Shown piece by piece: positions 1-9,902 of a stretch of DNA of 64,000 bases. The DNA lies in the NCBI RefSeq assembly GCF_000720765.1, contig NZ_JODC01000007.1, forward strand, positions 1-64,000, in the 5' to 3' direction. The stretch is from Streptomyces sp. NRRL S-646. Lineage in GTDB: Bacteria > Actinomycetota > Actinomycetes > Streptomycetales > Streptomycetaceae. Each line of letters starts with the position of its first letter. Position 1 is the stretch's first letter. Under the pieces are notes generated by a model. The model was not told the origin of the DNA and did not search any database. It saw only the letters and a list, made by a program, of their open reading frames with translations. Both the position numbers and the translations under genes were made by a program.

Positions 1-363
1 CTGCAGCGCTGATCTGCCTGATCCACGTTGATCGCGATCGGGTCCGGTGCGCCGACGCGTGGACGAGCGGTCTACGGCGTGGCACCCACCCGCTGACCGC
101 TACTCACCGCCTCGAGGACCCCCAGCCACGCGTCGGCTGGGGGTCCTCTCTTTCGTAGACCATTCTGCGAGCTTCATCCGGGTCACCGGTCCGTGTCGCC
201 CTTTCACGTGGACGGTGATGTCCTCAAGCTCACCCTGCAAGTGCCGCCCCTGGCCCCCTGCTGCCCCTCGAAGGGCTGAGCGAGCGACCTGTTCTACTCT
301 CTCCTACGCGGCCGGTGACGCTCCTCGGCTGGTGCCCTGAAGGAATCGCTGTCAGGAGGATCG
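1..363. other. Left-edge stretch without a supported gene
   Basis: I see no protein family here. A plus-strand frame of 97 codons runs from 47 to 340, but it crosses a strong terminator hairpin at 114-148, has no ribosome site and shows no family motif. The first 110 bases are probably the tail or 3' flank of a gene outside the window. Bases 154-354 should hold the promoter of the gene starting at 364. No clear -10/-35 pair stands out. Confidence 0.6.
114..153 (+). terminator. Strong intrinsic terminator hairpin
   Basis: The arms GAGGACCCCCAGCC (114-127) and GGCTGGGGGTCCTC (135-148) pair perfectly over 14 bp around a 7-base loop and are followed by TCTTTC. It probably ends a transcript that enters from the left of the window. 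The stem is symmetric, so it could also act on the minus strand. Confidence 0.85.
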
Positions 364-1038
364 TTGGATCACGACGAGCGGGTCGACCGGCCCGGAAGCC
401 ACGGCGAACACCAGATACAGCGTGAGTTGGGCACCCTCAGCCGCGCGGACCGGTTCTACGACGAGCAGGTACTGGATCGGCTGAACCCGCAGATGCAAAA
501 GTTCGTTGCCCGGCAGGAGATGTTCTTCCTTGCCACGGCGGACAGCCATGGCGAGTGCGACAGCACATTCCGGGCCGGACCGCCGGGTTTTCTCCGGGTA
601 CTCGATGAGGCGACCCTGGCGTACCCGGAGTACCGCGGGAACGGAGTCATGGCCTCGCTCGGCAACATCCGGGAGAACCCGCACGTCGGCATCCTGATGA
701 TCGACTTCTCTCAGGACCGCATCGGCCTGCATGTCAACGGCCGGGCGCAGTTGGTCACCGACGAGGCCATGCGCCGCAGGTATCTCAACCTGCCCGTTGA
801 TCCAGTACCCGGCCGGCGACCCCAGATGTGGGTGGAGGTGGAGGTCGAGGAGGCCTACATCCACTGCTCGAAGCACATACCGCGGCTGGTGAGCGCACCG
901 CTGCGGCAGAACGCGAACGGAGAGGGCGGTGCGGCGGCCAGCGGTGAGCAGGCCTGGGGCACGGACGACGTCAAGCGCAAGGGCGGCGACTACTTCGGAG
1001 CCGCAGCCGGGGCAGGGAGGCGACTGCCTTCCCGCTGA
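364..1038 (+). CDS. Pyridoxamine 5'-phosphate oxidase-family flavin protein
   Basis: 224 residues from a TTG start chosen because AGGAGG lies at 355-360, four bases upstream. Residues about 40-140 resemble the split-barrel fold of PNPOx-like proteins, which bind FMN or a related cofactor and act as small-molecule reductases or oxidases. Visible are a phenylalanine/alanine strand (MFFLATADSHGECD), a GPPGF turn and a GNGVMASLGNIRENPHVGIL segment typical of this group. The last 45 residues are hydrophilic and Gly/Ala-rich, probably a flexible tail. The protein lacks a signal peptide and should be cytoplasmic. It stands alone: a hairpin at 114-148 precedes it and more than 300 bases follow it. 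The family is clear but the substrate cannot be told. Confidence 0.85.
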   Translation: MDHDERVDRPGSHGEHQIQRELGTLSRADRFYDEQVLDRLNPQMQKFVARQEMFFLATADSHGECDSTFRAGPPGFLRVLDEATLAYPEYRGNGVMASLGNIRENPHVGILMIDFSQDRIGLHVNGRAQLVTDEAMRRRYLNLPVDPVPGRRPQMWVEVEVEEAYIHCSKHIPRLVSAPLRQNANGEGGAAASGEQAWGTDDVKRKGGDYFGAAAGAGRRLPSR

Positions 1039-1370
1039 CGACCAGCCTACGGATCCGCTTCAGCAACACCCCGAGCATGCGGGACCAAACAGGACGGCAT
1101 GGGCCTGGCGGTGAGGATGCCCTGAGGGCCCTCACCGTCTCGGCAGCGTCTCCCTCGGGACCGGACCCCTGCGCGACGCGAAAGGGCCGGGGCGGTGATG
1201 ACCAGGAGGATGCCCGCACCATGCTCCGGGGGCCGAGGTGCCGTCGAGAGCCACGTTCTGCATCCCGTCGGGCACCCGGGCGGATCACGGCGCCGTGCGT
1301 TTCGTAACGCGCCCGATTCACCGGTCATCCGATCGATCCCACGCACCGCCGCGCACGTCATTCTCACAGC
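1039..1370. other. Intergenic stretch, weak hairpin only
   Basis: No gene supported in 332 bases. The arms GGTGAGG (about 1110-1116) and CCTCACC (about 1129-1135) can pair around the palindrome TGAGGGCCCTCA (1123-1134), perhaps a weak terminator for the oxidase gene. Minus-strand frames here are antisense read-through from the dioxygenase gene. The promoter of the dioxygenase should lie near the right end. Confidence 0.45.
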
Positions 1371-2180
1371 ATGACTGACACCCCCCGCCCCGACTCCACA
1401 GAACGCGAGCGCGCCCCCGAGCCGGCCGACGGCTCGGGCGGTGCGAGTCGCAGAGCCGTCATCGCCGCTTTGGGCGGTGCCACCCTCGGAGCGGCCGCTC
1501 TGGGGCTCTCGTCCGGGCCTGCGGCCACGGCCGCAGGCCGGAACGACGCAGCCCCGGCCCGGCAGGCCGCCGACTGCGTCCTCACGCCCGAGCAGACCGA
1601 AGGGCCGTACTACCTGGACCTGGAGACGGTCCGCAAGGACATCACCGAGGGCAAGAGCGGCGTACCACTCACCCTCCGCGTCAAGGTGATCGACACCGCG
1701 ACCTGCTCCGCGCTGCCCGGCACGGCGGTCGACATCTGGCACTGCGACGCGCTCGGCGTCTACTCCGGCTACGTGGCCGGCGGCTCCACCCCGGACACGA
1801 CCTTCCTGCGCGGCGTGCAACTGACCGACTCCGGCGGCGTCGCCGAATTCACCACCGTCTACCCCGGCTGGTACGTCGGCCGTGCCCTCCACATCCATGT
1901 CAAGACGCATGTCGGCGGCACGGTCGCCAACGGCAAGTACCACGGAGGACACGTCTCCCACACCGGCCAGCTCTACTTCCCGGAGACGTACAACAGCAGG
2001 GTCGCCGCTCTGGCTCCCTACCGGAACAACACGGCTACGCGGACGCTCAACGCCAGGGACGGCATCTACCGCAACGGCGGGTCCTCGACCCTGCTGACGC
2101 TCACGCAGGTCGGCAGCGACCTCGGCAAGGGAGTGACCGGCACTGTTGTGCTCGGCATCGATCCCGATGCCGTGCCCTGA
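1371..2180 (+). CDS. Secreted intradiol ring-cleavage dioxygenase
   Basis: 269 residues. The N-terminus carries a Tat-type signal (SRRAVIAALGGATLGAAAL, about residues 24-42) followed by an Ala/Gly-rich cleavage region. The mature part is an intradiol dioxygenase domain: EGPYYLDLE supplies the first iron-ligand tyrosine, VDIWHCDALGVYSGY is the family core, and PGWYVGRALHIHVKTH gives the second tyrosine and the His-x-His ligands to non-haem Fe(III). The family opens catechol-type rings between the two hydroxyls. Extracellular Tat-exported members are known in Streptomyces and act on aromatic compounds from plant matter, but the substrate here is inferred. The gene is monocistronic. A fragment of a second, cytoplasmic-type intradiol dioxygenase lies at 9.7 kb. 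Confidence 0.9.
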   Translation: MTDTPRPDSTERERAPEPADGSGGASRRAVIAALGGATLGAAALGLSSGPAATAAGRNDAAPARQAADCVLTPEQTEGPYYLDLETVRKDITEGKSGVPLTLRVKVIDTATCSALPGTAVDIWHCDALGVYSGYVAGGSTPDTTFLRGVQLTDSGGVAEFTTVYPGWYVGRALHIHVKTHVGGTVANGKYHGGHVSHTGQLYFPETYNSRVAALAPYRNNTATRTLNARDGIYRNGGSSTLLTLTQVGSDLGKGVTGTVVLGIDPDAVP

Positions 2181-2347
2181 CACGCCGCCCGAGCGGTAGC
2201 CGGTCCGCTGCGACGGTGCCGGCCACCGCCCGTTGTGCCGTGGGCCGTCCACGCAGACCGCTCGCAGTCGCGCGTCCCAGTGCGTCGATGACGGACGTGA
2301 GCCTCACTTCCGGGAATGGGCGGCCGGGATGCGGGGATGACGGGAGC

Positions 2348-4849
2348 ATGACATGTGAGTCGTGCGGTGCGCCGCTGACCGGTCGCCCCCGCAGTGGTCG
2401 ACCGGCCCGCTACTGCTCCGGCGCATGCAGACAACGGGCGTTCCGGCAACGTTCGGCGCGCCCGGATTCAAGCCGGGCGCAGAGGGTCGCGTCATCGCCG
2501 GCACAGAGCGCCGGCTCCTCGGCCACCGCTCAGGGGCGCGGCCTGCCAAAGGCCCTCGACTCCTTCGTCGGCCGGCGCGCGGAACTGTCGCGGCTGCGCA
2601 CGCTGCTGAGGACGTCGCGGCTCCTGACGCTGACCGGTGCCGGCGGCGTCGGCAAGACGCGGTTGGCGCTGGAGTTCGCCAGGGACCTGCCCGGCCGCAA
2701 CGGGCGGGTCGACCTGGTCGAACTCGACGCGCTGCGTGACGGCGCCGCGCTGGCACAGTCCGTCGCCGCTGCACTGGCCGTGGGTGAACGGGCAGGACGA
2801 TCCGGTGTCGACGTCCTGGTCCACGCGATCGGCGACGCCCGTCGGCTGCTGATCCTGGACAACTGCGAGCATCTGGCCGAGCCGTGCGCCCGGCTGATCG
2901 CGACCCTGCTGAGTCACTGCCCTCGGCTACGGATCCTGGCCACCAGCCGGGAGGCCCTGCGCGTACCCGGGGAGACCGTGCTGCGCGTCGGTGAGCTGTC
3001 GCTGCCGCCGGCCGGCGCCGGAGACGACCCGGTTGTCCTTCTACGGGCAGACGCCGTCCGGCTGTTCGTCGAACGTGCCTCGAGTTGCTCACCAGGGTTC
3101 ACGCTGCATCGCGGAAACGGCCGGACGGTTGCCGAGATCTGCCGCAGACTGGACGGCCTGACGCTCGCCGTCGAACTGGCGGCCCGCCGGGCCGGAACGC
3201 TTACACCGCGCGACATCCTGGCAGGACTGGGCGACCAGATGTCCCAGCTGACCCTCCTGTCAGGCGGGCACAGGACCGGACCCGGGCGCCACAGCGAGCT
3301 GGCCGCCGCGATCGACTGGAGCCACCGACTCCTCGAGCCGGCCGAACAGGCCGTCTTCCGGCGTCTCGCGGTCCTCGTCGGCGGATTCGACACGGCCGCG
3401 GCGCGGGCGGTCTGCGCCGGAGACGGTGTCGCCCCGTCGCGGATACTCGGCATCCTGTGCGCCCTCGAGGCCAAGTCCCTGATCACACGTGTCTCGGGAG
3501 ACACGGCGGGACACGCGGAGACCGCACGATTCAGACAGCTGAGCACCATCCGCGCCTACGCCGTGGAGCGCCTGCTCGCATCCGGCGAGCTGCACAGCAC
3601 CAGACAGCGGGTCCTCGTGTGGCTGAACGGACTCGCGCAGCGGGCCGGCGACGAGGTGTTCCCCGACCAGGCCGGCAGCCCGCTGACCGTGGAACGGGAC
3701 AACCTCGCGGCGGCTCTGGATGGCAGCACCGGTTGCGACGGTGGCTCGCGCCCACGGCTGGAGCTGGAACTTGCGCGGGTGCACTACGAACAGGAACAGC
3801 CGTCCGCCGCCCGCGCGTTACTGACGGGACTGCTGCGGGAAACCGGCGTCCCGGCGCTCGGCGGGGCGCTATCGGCGCTCGCCGCGCGCGTGGCCTGCCA
3901 GCGGGCCGATCCGGCGCAGGCGCTGCGCCTCGGCGAGCAGGCGGTGGCCATGGAGGGCCTGCGCGATCACCCCGCCGGGCTCGCCAACGCCCTGGACGCG
4001 CGGGCCGCCGCGCGGCTGTGCCGCGGGGAATTCGACGCGGCCGTCGACGATCTGCGTGAGTGCGTGGAGGTCGTCAGCACGCTGGGCAGACCCAAGGACA
4101 CCGCATGGTGCACCCATCACCTGGCCTGGGCGCTGCTCCAAGCAGGCGGGGAGCTGGAGGCCGACTTCCTCATGTCCCGCTGCCTGCCGGTGCTCAAAAA
4201 CCACGCCCCGTGGAACCAGGTCGCGGCCGCTCTGCACACAGCGGGCGCCGTGCGGCTGGCGCTGGGGCAACTGGAAAGCGCCGAGGCACTGTTCGGCGAG
4301 GTGCTGCGGATCGTCCCGGAAGCAAGTTTTCACGCGCTCTACCCGGTGGAGGGCCTGGCGCTGGTGGCCGCCGAGAGCGGGGACATGCGACGGGCCCTCC
4401 TGTTGTACGAGGCGAGCGCACAGGCACGCCGCCGACTCGACACCGTCTCCGAGGCTCCATGGCGACGCCAGGTGGAACGAACGGTGACCCGTATCAGCAC
4501 CCGGATGCCGGCATCCGCTCGGGACGCGGCCGTCAGCGGCGGCCGTCGGCTGCCCGCGGAGCGGCTTGTCGCGTACGCCCTGCGGACAAGGGGCGACGAC
4601 CGCCGAGCGGCTGAGCACGCCGTAGCGGTCGTCGACGACCGGTCGGCGCTCACCGGAAGGGAGTTCATGGTGGCCGAGCTCGTCGCCGACGGACTGACCA
4701 ACCGTCAGATCGCGGAGCAGCTCGGTCTTTCGATCCATACGGTCGCCACACACCTGGACAAGGTGCGCGACAAGCTGGGCTTGCGGTCACGCACGCGGAT
4801 CGCCCTGTGGGTGGCCGCACGGACCGAGCCCGGAGACACGTCCGTGTGA
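2348..4849 (+). CDS. Large ATPase-LuxR transcriptional regulator
   Basis: 833 residues from the ATG at 2348. The frame is open back to 2216, but the protein begins naturally with a zinc-ribbon-like segment (CESCGAPL, then YCSGACRQRAFRQR), usual at the start of this subfamily. GGGAG lies just upstream. Next come a Walker A loop (TGAGGVGKTRLALEFA), a Walker B strand (RLLILDNCEHL) and a sensor segment (RILATSREALR), an AfsR/MalT-type STAND ATPase. A long helical, TPR-like region follows from about residue 430. The last 65 residues are a LuxR HTH (LTGREFMVAELVADGLTNRQ through SIHTVATHLDKVRDKLGL). Such proteins bind DNA after nucleotide-dependent assembly. The targets are unknown. No neighbour forms an operon with it, and transcription from 2181-2347 is inferred. 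Confidence 0.9.
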   Translation: MTCESCGAPLTGRPRSGRPARYCSGACRQRAFRQRSARPDSSRAQRVASSPAQSAGSSATAQGRGLPKALDSFVGRRAELSRLRTLLRTSRLLTLTGAGGVGKTRLALEFARDLPGRNGRVDLVELDALRDGAALAQSVAAALAVGERAGRSGVDVLVHAIGDARRLLILDNCEHLAEPCARLIATLLSHCPRLRILATSREALRVPGETVLRVGELSLPPAGAGDDPVVLLRADAVRLFVERASSCSPGFTLHRGNGRTVAEICRRLDGLTLAVELAARRAGTLTPRDILAGLGDQMSQLTLLSGGHRTGPGRHSELAAAIDWSHRLLEPAEQAVFRRLAVLVGGFDTAAARAVCAGDGVAPSRILGILCALEAKSLITRVSGDTAGHAETARFRQLSTIRAYAVERLLASGELHSTRQRVLVWLNGLAQRAGDEVFPDQAGSPLTVERDNLAAALDGSTGCDGGSRPRLELELARVHYEQEQPSAARALLTGLLRETGVPALGGALSALAARVACQRADPAQALRLGEQAVAMEGLRDHPAGLANALDARAAARLCRGEFDAAVDDLRECVEVVSTLGRPKDTAWCTHHLAWALLQAGGELEADFLMSRCLPVLKNHAPWNQVAAALHTAGAVRLALGQLESAEALFGEVLRIVPEASFHALYPVEGLALVAAESGDMRRALLLYEASAQARRRLDTVSEAPWRRQVERTVTRISTRMPASARDAAVSGGRRLPAERLVAYALRTRGDDRRAAEHAVAVVDDRSALTGREFMVAELVADGLTNRQIAEQLGLSIHTVATHLDKVRDKLGLRSRTRIALWVAARTEPGDTSV

Positions 4850-4853
4850 CGTA

Positions 4854-5688
4854 TCACCGGCCTCTCGCCGTCGTCGCTCGGCGGTCGGGTCCACTCACGT
4901 CCTGCTCATCCGACCAGGTCGGTCGGTTCCCGGGACGAGGCAGCTGTCGGCTGGGCTGGATGACCAAGTCGACGCGCTGCTGCGGGACACGCAACTCCGG
5001 GTGCCGGTCCGCGCTGTCCTGCGCCGGCTTCGCCGCGGCCTTGTCGGCCAGGGCGTTGACCGCTGCGTTGAATCGCTCCATGGAGGTGGGGGTGGTCGGG
5101 TCCCAGGACGTACTCCTTGATGGTGCGGCGGTGCGGGGCCGTCGGATCCTGCCGCGATGCGGGCACCGGGCTCAGGATCTGCGGCAGCCGGGCGCCTGCG
5201 CGGTAGAGCAGATAGGCGCCGCCGGCGGTGGTACAGGCGGCCCGGAAGTCGTCGTCGGGCAGGTCCTGGGCGTTGGTCAGCACATACGGCTTGAGGCTGG
5301 CCACGAAGTCGGCGACGACCGAGGAGACGTCGCTGATGAGGATGTCCCCCTGGTTGAAGCACTCGTACAACGTGGGCAGTTGCCCGACGATCACGTGGTG
5401 CCGGGCAGGTCCGTGGCTCTCCCAGAAGATCCGGTGCCCTTCGGCGTGGAGTGCGTGCCACTCGGCGGCGCCGTCGCGGTCGGGGACCCGAGCGTCACGG
5501 ATCTGCTGGGCGTCGTCGCTGTCGTGCCGTCCGGCCAGTTCGTCGCACCTGGCCCGGATCTCCCGTCGCCGACATTCCTCCGCACCACACCGCACTCCGC
5601 GGGCGGCAGCCACGTCGCGGTTGCGACGGGCTTCCGGACAGCCGCCGACGCTGGCCTGTTTGAGGTTGACGACCCGGCAGGCGTCCAT
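4854..5688 (-). pseudogene. CDP-glycerol glycerophosphotransferase fragment, frameshifted
   Basis: Read leftwards, one frame gives AEWHALHAEGHRIFWESHG, LYECFNQGDILISDVSSVVA, a GGAYLL segment and TIKEYVLG. The reading then continues in a different frame as MERFNAAVNALADKAAAKP and ends at 4854. These match the C-terminal catalytic half of the teichoic-acid-type glycerophosphotransferases of Streptomyces. Removing one base from the G run at 5088-5092 joins the two frames into a continuous family match (DHPTSMERFN). The N-terminal half of the protein (membrane and binding parts) is absent, because the match fades by about 5600 and no start or ribosome site is visible. It is a relic or a sequence error superimposed on a truncation; the missing half favours a relic. 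Confidence 0.75.
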
Positions 5689-5904
5689 GGCGATCGGCGT
5701 CCCACCCGGACAAGACCGCGCGGTGTGGCCGGGTGGGGCGCGGCTACGTGGCCTGGACGCCTGGGATCGCCGTCAGCAAGCGCCGGGCCATGGAGACGAC
5801 CGGCGCGAGGACTGCAAATTCGGCTTGGCACCTCCCGGGCTTGCAGGCCGGACAGAATCAGCGCTTCACAGCAGCCACCGAGCGATCCGTGACGCCACGG
5901 AACC

Positions 5905-7149
<1,245 letters not shown>

Positions 7150-7338
7150 GTGCGGTTGTCCTTCGGTGGGAGGGGTGCCTGGCGCGGCACGTCGAGATTG
7201 CGGAGCGTTCGGTTGCTTCGCAACCTGGGCAGGTCCAGCGGGCTCAGGCGCGTACACGCTTGAGGAATGGCTCCGCCTATTACCTCGGCGCGTGAGTCGA
7301 ACCGGGAATCTGAAAGCGAGTCCTGCTGGCCGGACCCG

Positions 7339-7362
7339 ACATGCTGACGATAGAAAGCATGT
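7339..7362. repeat. Inverted repeat between OYE gene and prpE
   Basis: ACATGCT (7339-7345) and AGCATGT (7356-7362) are perfect 7-base inverted arms separated by 10 bases, 60 bases upstream of prpE. The spacing suits a dimeric regulator. This is a candidate operator; no regulator gene is adjacent. Confidence 0.35.
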
Positions 7363-7422
7363 GCCCGACAGCGATCTGCACGCCGTTACCCGCATGCCCC
7401 CGGTCCCACAGAGGAGTCCCCA

Positions 7423-9315
7423 ATGGGAACGTATGAGGATGTCTTCCGCTCCAGTACCGAAGACCCGGAGAGCTTCTGGCTGAGGGCCGCGGAGGGCATC
7501 GACTGGGATGTCGCACCGCAACGCGCCCTGGACTCCTCGGGCGCACCGTTCTACCGCTGGTTTCCCGACGGGCGGCTCAACGTCTGTTTCAACGCGCTCG
7601 ACCGGCACGTCGAAGCCGGCCTGGGCGACCAGCCCGCGCTGGTCTACGACTCCCCCGTGACCGGCGCGCGGCGCACCTACACCTACGCGCAGCTGAGGGA
7701 TGAGGTGGCGGCCTTCGCCGGAGGCCTGTCCCAGCTCGGCGTGGGGCAGGGCGACCGGGTGGTCGTCTACATGCCGATGATCCCCGAGGCGGCCATCGCG
7801 ATGCTGGCCTGCGCCCGCATCGGCGCCATCCACTCGGTCGTCTTCGGCGGGTTCGCGCCGCCCGAACTCGCCGTCCGCATCGACGACGCCGCCCCAAAGG
7901 TGATCGTCTCCGCCTCGTGCGGCATCGAGGGCAAGCGGGTCATCGCGTACAAGCCGCTGCTGGACCGCGCGATCGAACTCGCCGGACACCGGCCGGAGAA
8001 GCGGGTGATCGTGCAACGGCCGCAGGAGCGGGCCGAGTTGGGGTCTGACGACCTGGACTGGGCCGACCTGGTCGCCACTGCGGCGCCCGTCGACTGCGTG
8101 CCAGTGGCCGCGACGGACCCGCTCTACATCCTCTACACGTCCGGGACGACAGGAAAACCCAAGGGAGTCGTCCGCGACTGCGGTGGTTACGCGGTGGCCC
8201 TGCACTGGTCGATGGGCGCCGTCTACGACATCGGCCCGGGCGAGACCATGTTCACCGGCTCCGACGTGGGCTGGGTGGTCGGGCACTCGTACATCGTCTA
8301 CGGCCCTCTGCTGGCCGGCGCCACGACCGTGCTGTACGAGGGCAAGCCGGTCGGCACGCCGGACGCGGGCCAGTTCTGGCGCGTCGCCGCCGACTACGGC
8401 GTCAAAACCATGTTCACCGCCCCCACTGCCTTCCGTGCCATCAGGAAGGAGGACCCCAAGGGCGCGCTCGCCGCGGAGTACGACCTCTCCCGCCTGCGCT
8501 ATCTCTTCCTCGCCGGCGAGCGCCTCGACCCCGAGACCTACCACTGGGCCAGCGCCCTCCTCGACATCCCGGTGATCGACCACTGGTGGCAGACGGAGAC
8601 CGGCTGGCCCATCGTCGCCAACCCGGTCGGCATCGAGGCCACCCCGGTCAAACCCGGCTCGCCCACCCGTCCGCTGCCGGGCTGGGGCGTCCGCGTCCTG
8701 GATCCCTCCGGGCAGCCCGCGCCGCCCGGCGTCGACGGCGCGATCGTCGTCAAACTCCCCCTGCCGCCCGGAGCGTTGCCCACCCTCTGGAACGACGACG
8801 AGCGCTTCATCGGCTCCTACCTCTCCGCCTTCGACGGCTACTACCTCACCGGCGACAGCGGGCACATCGACGCCGACGGCTACGTTTTCGTCATGGGCCG
8901 CACCGACGACGTCATCAACGTCGCCGGACACCGGCTGTCCACCGGAAGCATGGAAGAGGTCCTCGCCACCCACCCCGACGTCGCCGAATGCGCCGTGATC
9001 GGCGTCGCCGACGCCCTGAAGGGACAGATCCCCCGCGGCCTCGTCGTCCTGAAGGCGGGCACCGCCCGCGAACCGGCCGAAGTCGAGGCCGAACTCGTCC
9101 AGCTCGTCCGCGAGCGCATCGGCGCCGTCGCCTCCCTCAAGGACGTCGCCGTCGTGGCCGCCCTGCCCAAGACCCGCTCGGGCAAGATCCTGCGCAAGAC
9201 CATGCGCGGCATCGCCGACGGCCACGACGAACCCATCCCCTCCACGGTGGACGACCCGAACGTCATCGAGGACCTGCGCCCTGTTCTTCGCCGCGGCCCC
9301 GGTCATACCGCTTGA
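7423..9315 (+). CDS. prpE: Propionate-CoA ligase (propionyl-CoA synthetase)
   Basis: 630 residues, ANL-superfamily acyl-CoA synthetase of the acetyl/propionyl type. The AMP-binding P-loop YTSGTTGKPKGVVRDCGGY carries the VRDxGG sequence that separates PrpE from acetyl-CoA synthetase. DHWWQTETGWPI is the adenine/acyl-pocket motif, YYLTGDSGHIDADGY is the hinge region, and TRSGKILRKTMRGIADG holds the catalytic, acetylatable lysine. It makes propionyl-CoA from propionate, ATP and CoA in the cytoplasm. GAGGAG is not perfect, but AGGAG lies just upstream of the ATG. No other propionate gene is near, so it may feed the methylmalonyl-CoA route. A possible operator lies at 7339-7362. Confidence 0.93.
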   Translation: MGTYEDVFRSSTEDPESFWLRAAEGIDWDVAPQRALDSSGAPFYRWFPDGRLNVCFNALDRHVEAGLGDQPALVYDSPVTGARRTYTYAQLRDEVAAFAGGLSQLGVGQGDRVVVYMPMIPEAAIAMLACARIGAIHSVVFGGFAPPELAVRIDDAAPKVIVSASCGIEGKRVIAYKPLLDRAIELAGHRPEKRVIVQRPQERAELGSDDLDWADLVATAAPVDCVPVAATDPLYILYTSGTTGKPKGVVRDCGGYAVALHWSMGAVYDIGPGETMFTGSDVGWVVGHSYIVYGPLLAGATTVLYEGKPVGTPDAGQFWRVAADYGVKTMFTAPTAFRAIRKEDPKGALAAEYDLSRLRYLFLAGERLDPETYHWASALLDIPVIDHWWQTETGWPIVANPVGIEATPVKPGSPTRPLPGWGVRVLDPSGQPAPPGVDGAIVVKLPLPPGALPTLWNDDERFIGSYLSAFDGYYLTGDSGHIDADGYVFVMGRTDDVINVAGHRLSTGSMEEVLATHPDVAECAVIGVADALKGQIPRGLVVLKAGTAREPAEVEAELVQLVRERIGAVASLKDVAVVAALPKTRSGKILRKTMRGIADGHDEPIPSTVDDPNVIEDLRPVLRRGPGHTA

Positions 9316-9690
9316 GCGGCCCCGCAGGCTGGCGGCGACGGGGTCGTCGTGGCCAGGCTGCGAGGAGGTCGGCCACCTGCTTGGCACTTCGTACACGCCG
9401 ATCATGTGACGACGTGTGAGCGACCCTGACCCGCCTCCGAACGCCCCTCGGAGCAAACCGCTCAACCGACTACCGAGGCGCCGAGCGGCCCTCGTCGGAG
9501 CCGACCCCGACAGTCAGCCGATTGCGCCCACCGTCGCCGGCGGCGGAGACGGACGCACCGCGAGGGTCGGCAAGACCACGCCCACGGCCGTCGGGCGCAC
9601 GACGTCCCGGCGGGAAGACACCCGCAGTGTCCAGGGGTTCGTCACGGGCCCGTCCGCGGCAGGCAGGACCCTGCCGCGGCCTCAGTGATC
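9316..9690. other. Non-coding stretch between prpE and dioxygenase relic
   Basis: No family-like protein appears in any frame over 375 bases. The minus-strand frames that cross it are extensions of the dioxygenase remnant or of antisense prpE. No terminator with a clear stem was found after prpE. It may be the decayed 3' flank of the dioxygenase remnant. Confidence 0.4.
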
Positions 9691-9897
9691 CTCTGCCGTC
9701 GGCGGGGGCGAGAACGATGTCGAAGCGGACCTGTGTCCAGGTGCCGTCGACGACCCGCCCGTCGGGTGTGGGCGTGCCCGCCGGACGCTGGTCGAGAGCC
9801 TTGACCAGCGACTCCTTGACGCCGAAGGCCGTGTCGGAGTCGAGCAGTTCCTCGCCCCGGACGAAGATGTGCGTGGCAGGGATGCCACCGGGGTGGT
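9691..9897 (-). pseudogene. C-terminal relic of an intradiol dioxygenase
   Basis: Read leftwards the frame gives [40 protein letters not shown] and [15 protein letters not shown]. This matches the last 65 or so residues of cytoplasmic hydroxyquinol/catechol 1,2-dioxygenases (THIFV.GDE.LDSD.VFGVK.SLV and VRFD.VLAPA). The N-terminal linker domain and the iron-binding Tyr/His segment are absent. The match stops abruptly at about 9897, six bases before the stop codon of the fucosidase gene, so the two are fused at a recombination junction. It cannot encode an active enzyme. Family assignment is good; hydroxyquinol specificity is inferred only from resemblance. Confidence 0.75.
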
Positions 9898-9902
9898 GCC
9901 AG

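Noticed and set aside
7150..9465. A minus-strand open frame of over 1,180 codons (5905-9465) extending the Old Yellow Enzyme gene upstream
   Set aside because: The extra 770 codons are the antisense of prpE and have no family features. A good ribosome site and the natural N-terminus place the start at 7149.
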